Shown here one piece after another: positions 1 through 12,400 of a DNA stretch of 64,000 nt. The DNA lies in assembly GCA_029945375.1 (NCBI GenBank), contig CM057060.1, forward strand, positions 1,364,001-1,428,000, in the 5' to 3' direction. The position numbers and the translations under genes were made by a program. Source of the stretch: Agaricus subrufescens. Lineage: Eukaryota; Basidiomycota; Agaricomycetes; Agaricales; Agaricaceae. The notes under the pieces were generated by a model, which saw only the letters and a program-made list of their open reading frames with translations, ran no database searches and was not told where the DNA came from. Position 1 is the first letter of the stretch, and the number at the start of each line of letters is the position of its first letter.

Positions 1-3000
1 TAAGTACAATTGGCGCGGCTTCATCTCATGCACGTCTGTATAAGATGCTAGGAGATTTCTTCCTACTCGCTGGTCGTACAGAAGATTCAACTATCTGGTA
101 AGTCAGTCATCTCGAGTGACTCCTCAAGTCATTCAGTTGACTGAGCAGGTATACCGAAGCACTACAGTTATTCAAGAACTCTCAAGATCACGCATGGCAC
201 GCCGCCGCGCTCGAGGGTTTGGCCACCATCTCCGTTGTCGAAGCTTGGTCTGCAGGACACGGTTTGGTATTTGAAAATCTGAACTAAATATTACACTATT
301 CTGACGGGCATCTTAGCAAAACTCGACTAGTTCCTCGAGAGAACCCTGGTCAGACGCCATTGAAAAACTCACGCAAGCTACTTCATTGTATCACAAATCG
401 CCTCTCTACTACGAGGGAGAGTCCATCAGCGCACCTCTTGCATATCTATATTCTTGCTGTGTCTTGCGTCATACTTCATTGCTGTTCGCAATATGGTCTG
501 CTAAGGGATGGGGTCCACTAGCATTTACTACAATGCTACAACCTGGACCCAAGGCTCAGCTTCCGCCGACCTTAGCACATGATGAAGCTGATCAATGGCT
601 TAATCTAGAACGCTTAACCAAATACTCTGGCATCCCGCGGTCTTCAATATCAAACGTTCTTGGCCAAATTCACGGCCCTTGGCTATTACACCTTCACCCT
701 AGGGAGAGATTATCTATCCTTACTGCTATGGCTAGCACATATGCATGCATAGGCTACAAGCGGAAGGAAGCATATCTGTTGCGTGAAGTATTGGGATGCG
801 TAATGGACCTCATAGTCTGTGGACGAGAGGAGGATGGTATTACCAAAGGATCCGGACCTCAGAGTGCGGGGGTCGGTATCGAGAATGGAATCACCACTTC
901 TGCGAGTCCTTTGGCATATCTCGACCAGGGGTCTGTTGGTGTCAGAATGAACGAAAGCTCATCAGGGAATGACAGTGTCCTAAAACTTCTCAAGCAAGTA
1001 TGCAAAACAATGGGTATCGATCTAGATGCTGTCAAGTTAGTGGAAGCATCGACTCCAGCGGCTGAATCGGATAAAGACGAGGCCGGCTCCTTTGACGATG
1101 GCTTGGAACTTGGACGTCCTGACACCCACGGGTGGTCAGAATTACAAGTTGGTGTTGTCAGAGAAGCAGTGGCAGTGGCGGAAGCATTACCCGGTGAGCT
1201 ACACACTTTTCATTTTGATAACCATTCACTGATGAATACCAGATTTCCCTGCTGTCGCTCAGTTTGCTTTGTCATCTTTAAAGACTCTGCAATCTGTGCT
1301 TTCCCCAGGAGATCAACACCATCTATATTCAACGTCTATGCGTGCAATCACGACAGCTCGTCGGCGGGGAGATTCAAGATCTGTCGAGTATTGGTCCGGA
1401 CGACCGTTAGTTAGTATCTCTCTTGCCCCGTAGGTGGTACATCTGTTCATTGTCAGGATTTACCTTCTAATGCGCTGTTAGTATCCCACTCGTCAGGCTA
1501 CCTCTCGAAAAGCACATGTCGGTCTTATCGAAAAAAACGTCTGATGTGGTTCCCATCATCCAGGGAATTAAAGACCCTTTTCTCTACAATCCTCGGAGGG
1601 CTGTCACGAAGAAGGTCGGTTCGCACCCATTATTATGCGGATATGCTGACAGGCGTATCTGTAGGGCCAAGAAATTGTGGCTCAGAATGAGGTGCTAGAG
1701 TTTGTCGTCGTGCTGCAAAACCCATTTATATTTGACCTAGAACTCCAGTCACTCTCATTAAGGTGAATTGGACACCGTGTCCGATCACGAAGGCACTCAA
1801 CTATTTCCCTAGTACTTCGGGCGTGGATTTTCAAGCTGAGCCGGTCCGCGTTGTCTTGCCAGCGAACTCGTTTCATCGAATAGTCATTCCTGGAAAAGTA
1901 ACGCAGACGGGTGTTCTCACTATCCGAGGGTGCTTTGTGCAAGCGCCGGGTGGTATCACTCACGAGTTTATACTACCTCTGAATACAGAAGAGGAGGAAG
2001 AGCGAATAACCCGGAAAAAGAGCGCTCTTATGTGCGAGACTGGACGTTTTAAGTATTCAGGTTTAGAGTCACTTCCCTGGGAGAAATCAAAGAAGCCAAT
2101 CCAATATCGCTCCAGCCAGCTTAATCCTCGGACGAGTCTGCGTTTCCTAGAATGCAAGGTCGTTCCCGAGCAACCGCTTCTGAGAATACGTCGAACGTCG
2201 GTAAATCATGGAGCTTTAATGTTATACGAAGGAGAACGGTGAGTCCGATTCCATTGCTCATTATCACATACTAAAGGTAGCGCAAGCTCGACTCTACGCT
2301 TAACGCTCGAGAATATATCGTCACTACCCATAGACTTTGTGCATCTAGCATTCGACGACTCCACGATTGAACCTGCCCAACAGGCTTTAGCAGAAGGGGA
2401 GATGTCCAGTTCAGATATTTACGAAACAGAGCACAGCCTTATCAACAAACCTGTTTTCACCTGGAACAAACACGAAGGCAAGCTTATTCCTCCGGGGCGC
2501 ACGTTAAGTCTCAGTATATCGTGTTTTGGAAAATCGGGCTGGTGAGTAGCCTTTTTCATCCCAGTTTCTTTATTAATAAACTCGCCAATAAGCACTAACG
2601 GGAATGTTCATGTTTCTTATTCATATGCACATCGTACAGACCTTGAGCGACCACCTGATTATTTCTATACGCGCCAGCTGTCACACCCTATCATGGTCAC
2701 CGTCTATCCGATGCTCCAATGCCAGAATATGGATTTGATCCCATTTCCGTCATATGCGGATTGCGTGCAGACTACATCAACTACCACGTATCATAATAAC
2801 TTGGGCGTAGACGATGGAACGAGTTGGTGTTTATTCTCTGTCGAGGTACGCAATGTGTATGGGTCACCATTTGAAGTGACATTTGAACGCGAGCAATCCG
2901 GTACGTCGGCCTAGATGTTTTTGAAAATCCATTAACATATAAATCAGGGACCTCCCCTTCTTCTACCACGACTACTATACCACCTGGATCTACATCAAGG

Positions 3001-3785
3001 TCTGTCATATTGCTCACTTTCTTTATTTCAAGGATTGACCGTAGCATAGAGTGGTTTTGCCCATGAAGAGGATGGTACTGTCCCGAGAGGATACCTCAAA
3101 ACCTATACCGACTTTATCGGACCGACAATTCGTGGTGGCCAAGGACAAGCTCTCAAGTGCTGAGCTCTGTTTGCAGAGAGAGCTATTCTGGTACAGGGAA
3201 GCGTTGTTCAAAAGTGTTCACGGTCACTGGAAAGAGGTCTGTTCTGGTCGATCCGTCTTGTATGCTTCATAGATTGATTACAATTGTAGGCCGGAGGTAC
3301 CCGTACAGGTGAAATATCGCTCCGTCAGCAGCGGATGACTCTCCCTATGTTGGATGTCTTCAAATCCGATGTAGCACGACTAGACCTTTCGCTAATATCT
3401 TGCGATTTGTCTAAAGAAAGTATAGTCGATGGGAGGCGCGTTTGGAAACCGAACGAATTTTTGAAGCTAAGAGTACGAGTCACCAACTTGTCTTGTAAGC
3501 TCTCCCTTGTTCTGAGCGCTGGAAGTCGCTCATAAATGAACTTTCCTAGCATCTGCCATACCCCTCAGCCTGACTCTTGATCTTGAACCAAGTGACAGTT
3601 TAATCTACGAGGGGGTTATCAGTGATATTCCTGTCGGGCGCTTGGATGAGGGGATGACTCGTGTGATCGAGCTTCCCATCTGCTTCCTGACGAGTGGTCG
3701 TTTCGAACTAACAGCCCAAGCCCAGGCTGTAGGGTTGGATATCAAACCTGCCAAAGCAGGAATCACTGCATCTGTCCGTAGCTGA
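1..3785 (+). CDS. TRS120: TRAPPII complex subunit Trs120 (TRAPPC9 homologue), 5' end missing
   Basis: The product is the large TRAPPII-specific subunit that helps activate Ypt/Rab GTPases (Ypt31/32, Rab11) at the late Golgi. The window opens inside the gene. The first exon, read from about base 5, contains a tetratricopeptide-like stretch ending in LLAGRTEDSTIW and is followed after an intron by TEALQLFKNSQDHAWHAAAL, which matches the helical N-terminal part of Trs120/TRAPPC9. A long exon (386 to about 1190) carries the family-typical region around LHPRERLSILTAMASTYACI and AYLLREVL. The remaining exons up to the TGA at 3783-3785 are beta-rich, as expected for the C-terminal immunoglobulin-like half. 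At least eight introns interrupt the visible part. VPS55 lies convergently 192 bases downstream, so the two share a short terminator region. The identification rests on overall pattern and not on a catalytic motif. Confidence 0.8.
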
Positions 3786-3977
3786 AAGGACCTTACAGTC
3801 GATTTCCGTAATTTTGGCATTTTGGTATATATATTGTAGCATCTGGGCAATTTTCCGGGGGCAGATACAGAATACAAGCTATTATAATTTGACTTGTTGA
3901 ACAAGGGATGTGTATGTATGTTGTAGGGCACAAGTTCATTACAAGACAGGAACGTAATTTGGCAAGCGAATACATAG

Positions 3978-4533
3978 TTAGTCGTATTCAGACTCGGTTT
4001 GATTGAAAGCAGCGGAGTAAGCCAAAATTGTGCCGTAGACAAGTCTGCTCAAAATGAGTGAGTATGGGGTATGCCTCAGGCCAAGATCAACCTGACGTAC
4101 CCTCCGCCCACAATTGACATGGCCGATGCCTTCGTGTCGATGATTCCGGAATGAGCGAGAACAATAGGGAAAGCGAAACCGGTGACGACGACGATAGAGG
4201 TCAAGAAACGTCCTAGGTCGACTGGCCCAGAGTTCTCATAAGACGCGAACTCATCCGAACCGCAGTGAGAGAAGACAGCATTCGGAAGGGGTGCAAGGAC
4301 AAACGTCAGCGCTTGACCAATGTAAGATCAATCGAGCGAGCGGTGAACAGGAGCGGATTGTACATACCAACAAGGAGGGGAAGCCAATTTGACCATAAGG
4401 CACACGAAAGAATAATTAACAGGAACCCGACGGCGAGGACGAATGAGAGTAGGATAACGGCTATTAACTTGTTATTAAACCAATGAGCGAGACCGCAACG
4501 GTGGGTATACCAACTTCTAAGGCCTGCCGCCAT
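3978..4533 (-). CDS. VPS55: Vacuolar protein sorting protein Vps55 (OB-RGRP/LEPROT family)
   Basis: This small four-helix membrane protein acts with Vps68 in late endosome to vacuole transport. I assemble four exons: a start exon reading MAAGLR, then TVILLSFVLAVGFLLIILSC, then ALTFVLAPLPNAVFSHCG followed by SDEFASYENSGPVDLGRFLT, and a last exon reading VYGTILAYSAAFNQ up to TAA at 3980-3978. The motifs ILSCAL, LAPLPN, the HCG and the YENSGPVDLGRFLT segment are hallmarks of the family, and the length of about 135 residues fits. Joining exon 1 to exon 2 in frame requires a donor reading GTTGGT, which is atypical; reading straight through would keep an open frame but would insert a hydrophilic stretch (SWYTHRCGLAHWFNNKL) not expected in this protein. 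The gene is convergent with TRS120 and its 5' end faces the 3' end of the kinesin-5 gene. Confidence 0.9.
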
Positions 4534-4734
4534 GACTATGGGTGTCAAGTACTTGTGGGTATTGGGGCCTGCGGAACTGGGGAAGAGTCGTATCGAAACG
4601 TGATGTGGAGACCGACGTTCAACGACAGCTGCTTACGTAATAGTACAATATTGCAGGAAGAGAAAATACGAGAAAATACAAAATTCGACAAATAAGTAAT
4701 AGGTGTAGAAGATACTATGCATAGTGGTATAAGG

Positions 4735-7700
4735 CTATCGTACGAAGCGTTGGGAGCGTCTAGTGGCCATGTTCTTCATTCGTGACTCTACAAGAGGAGC
4801 TGGACGCGCTACGGGATGTAAACCACCTGCAGAAGAGACCCGCCGTTTATTCGCATTTTGAGGTGGTCCCGTGATTTTGCTACGTGTATTGAGCTCTACA
4901 GAAGAGGCTTGGGTGACGGGGCTGTCCTGTGTGGAGGAGCTTTTTGAGGAATCACTTGGTGTAGGTGATCTAACTTGGTCTGAAATAGAAGGTGACTGCG
5001 TCGAATTTGCTCCTGTCGACTCCCCGCCCTGATTTTCGATTTGGGATATCAGTGAAGACGACATCCTCGCCGAATGTGTTGTGGTTCCATTGGGTGCCGA
5101 ACCCTTCTCACCGACTTTCCTTCGCAAGAGATCTTGTCGGTTCTCTGTAAGGTCCCAGTGGTCAACGTAATCCCAGACTTTCTTCCGTGGCGTAGCTCCC
5201 GTGGGTACATCAGGCCTGGTGCCCTGATCCGTGAGCCTCTGATTGGCTACACGCATTGAGTCTAAATCATTGCTGAGGCTACCATAATAATCCGAAGACG
5301 AATCCAAAAGTGTGGATGCCTGAGAAACAAAGTTATTTTCTGCGATGTGGAAGGCGCGAAGGTAACATACGTGTGTGGAGATGCCATCAAAAGCAATCTT
5401 CAAATTCTCAGAACTTGACATCAACCCCTCTCCTAGACGTCCATTGAAGGATTTAATATCGTCACCTAGCCCGTTTATGGCCTCTAGCCTTGCCCGCTTC
5501 GCCCCTCTGTGTTGCTCGAAAGCTGAAGAAAATTTCAATGAATAGGCAGATAATGCTTTCCAAGAACAATACTCACCATCTGACGCGGAAGCTGCATGCA
5601 ACGTTGTTTGCTCGGTCGTCCGGGTAGTATGAGACTTGATCGAGCTGGACAATTTGTATTGCAAACCTTGGGTTTTCTCCTTTATCGTTGACCGAGTCCG
5701 GTTTAGTGCCTTTGGGAACAATAGATCAGTCTATCTGCAGACTGCAAGTGCATTTACACACCTTAAAAGCACCATCCCGCGTACGCTTAGTCGATTCACC
5801 CTGGTTTTGTAACGTTGTACGTAGGGAGTCTCCACTATCAGACATATCACCGACGAGAGCCTTTTGTTGCTGCAGATATGATCCTAAAGCTGTTTCCGCC
5901 CGATGGTTGTTGTCGCAAAGTCCGTTCACGTTCACCTCCATTCGTGAGTACTGCTCGTTCATGAAAACATCCAGCAATTCGGACATTCGGTGCATCAACA
6001 TTTCTTTCGCCAGATCCGCCTTTATCTTCTCCTCTTTGAGTATTTGGATGAGGGTTTCGTTCTGTTGTCGAAGGTGTGTGATTTCGGCCTGAGTGGCATT
6101 ATTTGCTAACCGCTGCGATTGTTCCAGAGACGATAAGACATCTTTGATGTATTCTTGGATTCCATGAAGGATAGAGTCCAGAACTGAGTGAACGTCTCCA
6201 AGTGCCTCTTCCACTGTGGTCAACCCCTTCTGACTAGAGTTTTGCAGGTCCTCACATATCGCAGACGACGCTGATGTGAGACTCGTACTCCACGATATAA
6301 ACTCATCTTGCAACGTCTTTTGCATTTCCCTGAAGGATCTCTGGATTGTTTGGAGTGCTCCGTCTTCAACTTTATTTTTTTCCTGAATGGTGCCCAGAGC
6401 ACTTCGGATGCGAACCAACTGTTCACTGATCATTCTAGAGAAGGACGATAATTTATCAATGTTGGCTGTTGCTGCCCCCTCCGCCAGTGACTGGAGTGTT
6501 AGCGTTGCGTCTGTTGTGGATTTATGGAGATTATCGAGCTTTTCAGCGACAGCTTCCGTCAGTGAAGCTATCGTTGATTCGCATGCAGAGACAACGCCAA
6601 TGTTGGACGTCAGCACTCCAGAAGTCCTATCTAGAAAAACAATGATTGAGGCAGACTCTCGAACACAGTGCGGCAATTACTTACCCAGCTTTTCAAACAA
6701 ACCACCGATATCTCGCAAGCTTTCAGTTGCAACGTCTTTCAGATTTTTCGCCACTAGGTCCAATTTTGATTCTGTGTCCTGGTGCGCTGTCCGTACGATG
6801 ATTTCTTCATTTAACATGGTCCTCGTCTCTTGCAACCGGCCTTCTGTATGGTTCAACGTTTTTTTCGTATGCTCGAGCTTCCCCTTGGTTTCTTCAAGTT
6901 CTTCGTCCCGCTTCATCAGCAGCCCGATACTCTGCTCGAACTCTTCTCTAACTGCCCGCATTTGACTCTCGACAAGTCCAACTTGTTTCTGCGCCTCTTG
7001 AAGCTCAGTTCGGTGAAGCTCCTGCTCAGCGCTGATTTGATTCCAACGTTCCTCAGTAAGAAATATACCACTTTTTTCTCGTGCGGCTAGGAGGTCAGCC
7101 TTGAGGCGTTCTATTTCAGCGATATACTCCTTGAGAAGTCCGTTTCGCGTCATACGCTGGTTGAGTTCGGGTTTATTCCGTATGGACTTGGCTCGGAGAG
7201 CATAATCCAAGGTTGAAAGGGTCTCTTCCATGTTGGAGCGGGCAGGAGATATGGTGGCAATAATGCAGGTTTTAGTGCGCCCCCCGAGGGAGTCTTGTAG
7301 AAGGCGAGTTAACTTTGATTCACTATATTCGATGAGTAACGCATGGCCATCAATTAACAGAGGATATTCACCGATAGGGGACGTGCTGGGCGCTATCAAC
7401 AAGTGCATTGATGACTCGGCCAAGGGTTAGTAGACTTTGGTTGATCATTCCTGCTTCGCGGGCCCGTTTATTCTCTGCGCCAGAACGACCGATGTTCTCT
7501 GATCCGGCGAGGTCAACTAGATTGAGCTTGCCGACCTTAAGGAGATCATCGCCCATGTTGGAGGTCTCCTTGACATGAACAATAATGGAAAAAATAGAGT
7601 GGGATCGACTGGAGTGATCATTGAAACGAGTCGCAGCAATTTGCCTTCGTTCGCTCCCTTTCGTCAAAAGAGCTAAAGCATGTTTACAGTCCTTGACAGC

Positions 7701-8526
7701 GATTTCCTCCAGGCCTTGGATGAATACACCCTTTTTGCTGGCTTCGTCAAAAATTTTGAGTCCCTCTGTGGCCTTGTCTTTTGCTCCAATACCCATTGGC
7801 TGGGTTGACCCTGTCGGTGGAGAGAGTTCACTGGCGAGCAAATCTCGGAGCTCTTCATTATAGAGTTCAACATAGGATATTTTGACGCTGTAATCAAATT
7901 TTGCGGTTTCGAGGGCATGGAAGAGGCGAAATAGGGTTCTCGGGATCATTCCAGCATCAGTGGATGGGTTACCCATTGGGGTCGGATTCAAATCACCATT
8001 CATGGTATATCTTTGGAACAAATGAGCATGCAGATAAAAACGATTTTGTGAGCACGTACGTCTTTCCGGTTCCTGTTTGCCCGTAGGCGAAGAGTGTGCA
8101 GTTGTAACCTGTGATGACTTCTTCCAGCATCGGGCTTACCACGTCATGGTAGATCATGGCCTGGTCTGCTTCAGGTCCAAAGACAAGGTCGAAAGGATAT
8201 GTGCGCAAGGGAGGTAAAGTAACGACGCCGAGACTCGACTGTGGTGTGCCAGTTTCAATGGATATCTCCTTGCTCTTGGCGCCATTGGAAGTAACGATAA
8301 TCGGGGAGTTCTCAAGCACCTCCCGATCTGAACGATTACGGCAGCGAATAATCACTTGGATATTGGATCCAGCACTCTCTGAAGTCTTAGCAAGCCCAGG
8401 TGCTATCGAACTGGAAACAGTGGGAGCATGGATTTCGCGCGAGGCGGCGCGCAGGCGGTTCTGGGACGAGGCCGGGGGGATGGCCGAGGGCTTGGGCCTG
8501 GTGGTGGTTGGCCGTCTGGAGGCCAT
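4735..8526 (-). CDS. Kinesin-5 (BimC/Eg5/Cin8 family) mitotic motor
   Basis: This is a plus-end-directed homotetrameric kinesin that slides antiparallel spindle microtubules. The start at 8526 opens a low-complexity Ser/Pro/Arg head of about 55 residues, followed by the N-terminal motor. The motor shows VIIRCRNRS, the P-loop GQTGTGKT (split from the next exon by an intron), switch [12 protein letters not shown], switch [16 protein letters not shown] and [19 protein letters not shown]. The class-specific neck NKPELNQRM follows, then a long coiled-coil stalk. Near the C terminus the BimC box is visible ([20 protein letters not shown]), including a Thr-Pro-Arg-Lys match to the Cdk1 consensus, which in this family controls spindle binding. 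The product is roughly 1,100 residues from about eight exons and ends at 4735. It is divergent from ELF1 with 167 bases between start codons. Confidence 0.95.
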
Positions 8527-8693
8527 CTGGGCAGCGGATGGCTGGCTTTCGGGAACAGCGTCCTGGCGCCGTGGGAATACAACGGAGCGCGTCTGGTCTC
8601 GTGACCGGAACCCCCTTGATCACATGCCCACGGACGTCTGCCCCCTTCGTAAAACTCTCAATTTTTAGCCGTGCTCGGTGTCCTTTCTCCTTC

Positions 8694-9130
8694 ATGGGCA
8701 AGCGCAAAAAGTCTTCTAGGAAACCAGCGCCGGCACGCCAGAAAATTCCACTTGGTGAGTGCAAACGACCTGCTCTGCCTGATCTTATACTTCTACCTCC
8801 ATAGATACCACGTTTACTTGCCTGTTTTGCCACCATGAAAAATCAGTGACCGTGCGCATGGACAGGAAGGAAGGCGTAGCCAATTTGGTGTGTCGGGTGT
8901 GTGATCAGCGGTATCAGAGCAAAGTCAATCGTGAGTCGCCCGTCATATTCTCCCGGTGGCGGGATTCTCATGCAAATCTATCGTTTACAGACTTGACGGA
9001 GCCCATCGACATATATTCAGAGTGGATCGATGCTGCGGATGCTGCACAGCGTGAAGATCCTCCTCGTCGTCCTGCTGCATCGTCCAGTCGTGTGGCCCGA
9101 GCTCCTGCGTACGACAGTGACGACGAATAA
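8694..9130 (+). CDS. ELF1: Transcription elongation factor Elf1 (ELOF1 homologue)
   Basis: Elf1 is a small zinc-ribbon protein that travels with RNA polymerase II through chromatin. I read three exons: 8694-8754, 8805-8930 and 8991-9130, with GTGAGT donors for both introns. The protein begins MGKRKKSSRKPAP, a basic N terminus typical for the family. The zinc ribbon is made of FTCLFC and LVCRVC, with HHEKSV and MDRKEG between them. The conserved EPIDIYSEWIDAAD segment follows, and the end is a short acidic, serine-rich tail (YDSDDE). The length of about 108 residues fits fungal Elf1, which has a longer tail than the animal protein. The gene sits between two kinesin genes. Confidence 0.96.
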
Positions 9131-9412
9131 TGTCTGAGTATGGGGTAGTTTGTAGAGTCCATGATTGTTGTATACTAGCTACATTCTCTGCAGCCTAGGT
9201 GGTGCAGGTGTAATATACTGCAATTTCCAGATGGAGGTTACAGTAACAATGATAAACACACGCCCTTGCAACGCTCGTTTACCACCGTATCCCTCTTCCC
9301 CTTTACGTCTTATTATTACCTTCCTTGGATACTCTTTCGATTATCCCAGTCTTAATTCTGCCTATCGGACGCGTTCTTTGACTCCCCCATCGCCCCCTGT
9401 GGTCTGGTCAAC

Positions 9413-12400
9413 ATGGCGAGCTCGACCACCAACAACATCAAGGTCGTCTGCCGGTTCGTTCTCATGCCTTTCACATGTCGTCTATTCTTAAGCCGTCAAC
9501 GTCAGCTTTCGACCCGTAAATTCCATCGAGGCTAGAGAGGGCGGCGAAGTCGTAGTTTCCTTCGATGACAGTTTTCGGACCGTGCAAATGAAATCCGCTC
9601 AGCTCAGTTCCGGGCCAGAGAAGGATGGATTTACCTTTGACAAAGTCTTTCCGATGGGCACAAAGCAACACGAGATCTTCGAATACGGTGTCAAGGAGTA
9701 AGCATTATAAAGCAGAGAACCTTCTCTTTGCTGATCACTTACACCTGCAGTATCGTTAAAGGTACTTTTTACGTCCCTTAACCCTTTGCTTCTTGGTCTC
9801 GCTAAGCACTTCTTCTATACCCACACCCGCTTGGTGACTTCTTTACCTTGTTTGCGCACTAGATGTTCTTGATGGATACAATGGCACGGTCTTCGCATAT
9901 GGACAGACTGGAAGTGGCAAGACGTTCACAATGATGGTAAGCCCCTTCCTTGCCTTTGGAATTATCGCACACTGACTCCAATGCTATCCTCCAGGGTGCC
10001 GATATAGATTCTAATGAGCTTAAGGGAATTATACCCCGAATTACTGAACAAATCTTCCAGTCCATCGTCGAGAGTGACCCTCACCTCGAATACCTCGTGA
10101 AGGTATCATACATGGAAATTTATCTAGAAAAGATCCGGGACTTGCTTGCACGTGTGTAGCGCCTATACCATGTCTGGTGTCAACCTGACGTTCCGTAGCC
10201 CAGAACGACAATCTTCAAGTTCACGAAGAAAAATCTAGGGGTGTTTATGTCAAGAACCTGTCCGATTACTATGTTAGCAATGCAAGGGAAGTTTACGAGA
10301 TCATGAGGACTGGTGGTGCAGCAAGGGTAGTAACATCGACAAGTGAGTATTACCCCTTGGGTCAACTCATGCGCTTCATGTTCCCTAGATATGAATGCCG
10401 AATCATCTCGTTCACATTCGATATTTCTAATTACAATTCAACAACGGAATACGGAATCGGGAGCACAGAAGACGGGCAATCTATACCTAGTCGACCTTGC
10501 GGGTTCAGAGAAGGTCGGAAAAACAGGGGCTTCTGGCCAGACCTTGGAGGAAGCGAAGAAAATCAACAAATCTCTTTCTGCTCTCGGAATGGTCATCAAT
10601 GCATTGACAGAAAAGGCCAAACACATTCCCTACCGCGACTCGAAATTGACTCGTATCCTTCAAGAATCACTTGGTGGTAATTCCCGGACAACTCTTATCA
10701 TCAATTGTTCGCCTTCATCCTACAATGAGGCTGAAACACTCTCGACTCTGAGGTTTGGTATCCGTGCCAAGTCAATCAAGAATACCGCTCGTGTCAATGC
10801 CGAATTATCACCACTGGAACTCAAAGGACTATTGCAAAAGGCTCAACTTTCAAACACGAACTATCAGAAACATATTGCTGCCCTGGAAGCAGAACTTGCC
10901 CTTTGGCGTTCTGGCGGTATAGTCGAAGAGGCAGATTGGGTAACACTCTCCAAACCAAGCTCTGTACCACCGAAGAAAGCACCCACTTCACCCGCTTCGA
11001 TCCCCAGCTCTCGTAGCATGACACCTGTTAACCCCGCCATCGAAAGCTTAAGGGATCTGGAAAGTCGACCACAGACACCAACAGTCGTTGCTTTAGAGAA
11101 GGATGAGCGTGAAGAGTTCCTAAGGCGGGAGAATGAGCTTAGCGATGCTTTGGCAGAGAAGGAAAGTGCTTTGGTTACTGCAGAGAAGCTAGTCAAAGAC
11201 CTCAAGGAAGAGCTTGTATTCTTGAAGGAGCAAGAAGCATCTATAAACCAGGTGGGTTTTCCTCTTGAGTATATCCCATCAGAAGTTGACAGATTATGTG
11301 CAGGAAAATAAGCAAATGTCAACCAAGCTCAACGAGCTCAGATTACAGGTTGAACGCCTCGATTACGAAGCTAAGGAAGGAAACATAACCATAGAGACTC
11401 TTCGCGAGCAAAACAATGATACCACAATTGAGCTTGAGGCTCTCAAGAAACAGATCGCTGAAGTTAAAGCGACACATAAGGATGCCTCTGCAGATGACAA
11501 GGAGAAGCGCAAGCAAGAGAAGATGGCGTTGATGATGGCTAAATTTGACACGGTACGTCTCGCTTCATGTCGGAGCTTCTGGGCTGACTGCACCCTTCGT
11601 TCACAGCAAGGAGCGTTCTCCGAAAAGGATGAACAATTAAGACAGCTTCTTATGAAGCTCGACAACATGGACAATGAGGCAGCTGGCGCTTTGTCATCTG
11701 ACGATTTGACTGCTATTCGTAGACAGCTTGGAGAGGGGCAGACGGTGTTGAGAGAGACCCTCGATAGACTTCGTCAGAGTCAGGAAGAAACGGAGATGGT
11801 TGTGAGAAGGAAAGACGAATTGGACGCGCGAGTCGCTCAATTGGAAGCCGATTACGAGGAACTCCTTGGTAAGTCCATCAGATACGCCAGAAGAGTATTT
11901 ATCAACGGCTCCGCTAATAGAGAAGACTATCCATGACGAGGAATCTGATGATGCCGAAACCATGCAGGACTTTAAGGTTTGTTCTTCTTTCTTGTCTTGT
12001 CCGATCTGTTGCCAATCCTTTGAAATTTCCAGAATAAACTTGAAGCTCAGTATGCTGCTAAACGAGATGCTCATCTCGGTGAGGTCGCCGATCTCAAGCA
12101 GCAATTGGAGATGAGGAGTAATGAGATTCGTACTCTGAATGGCTCGATTGATAGTCTCAAGAGCGTGAATGAAGAACTTAAGGTAAGGTCGTGAAAACTA
12201 GCCGCCGGTCGAGTCTCATCAAACTATGGCTATAGCGTGCTTTTGCTGTAACATCTGCTGGTATAGAGGGTGGCAAAAATCTTGCCGAGAGCGCACAGGA
12301 CCTTGAGCGGACAAGGAAAGCGATCAATGTGCAACTTGCCGAATTCGACGGTGTCAAGAAGTCTCTTATGCGTGACTTACAAAACCGGTGTGAGAAGGTG

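Noticed and set aside
10864..11322. Minus-strand open frame of 152 codons inside kinesin-1
   Set aside because: It is Ser-rich and antisense to the coiled-coil stalk, a common shadow of Glu/Lys/Leu-rich coding sequence.
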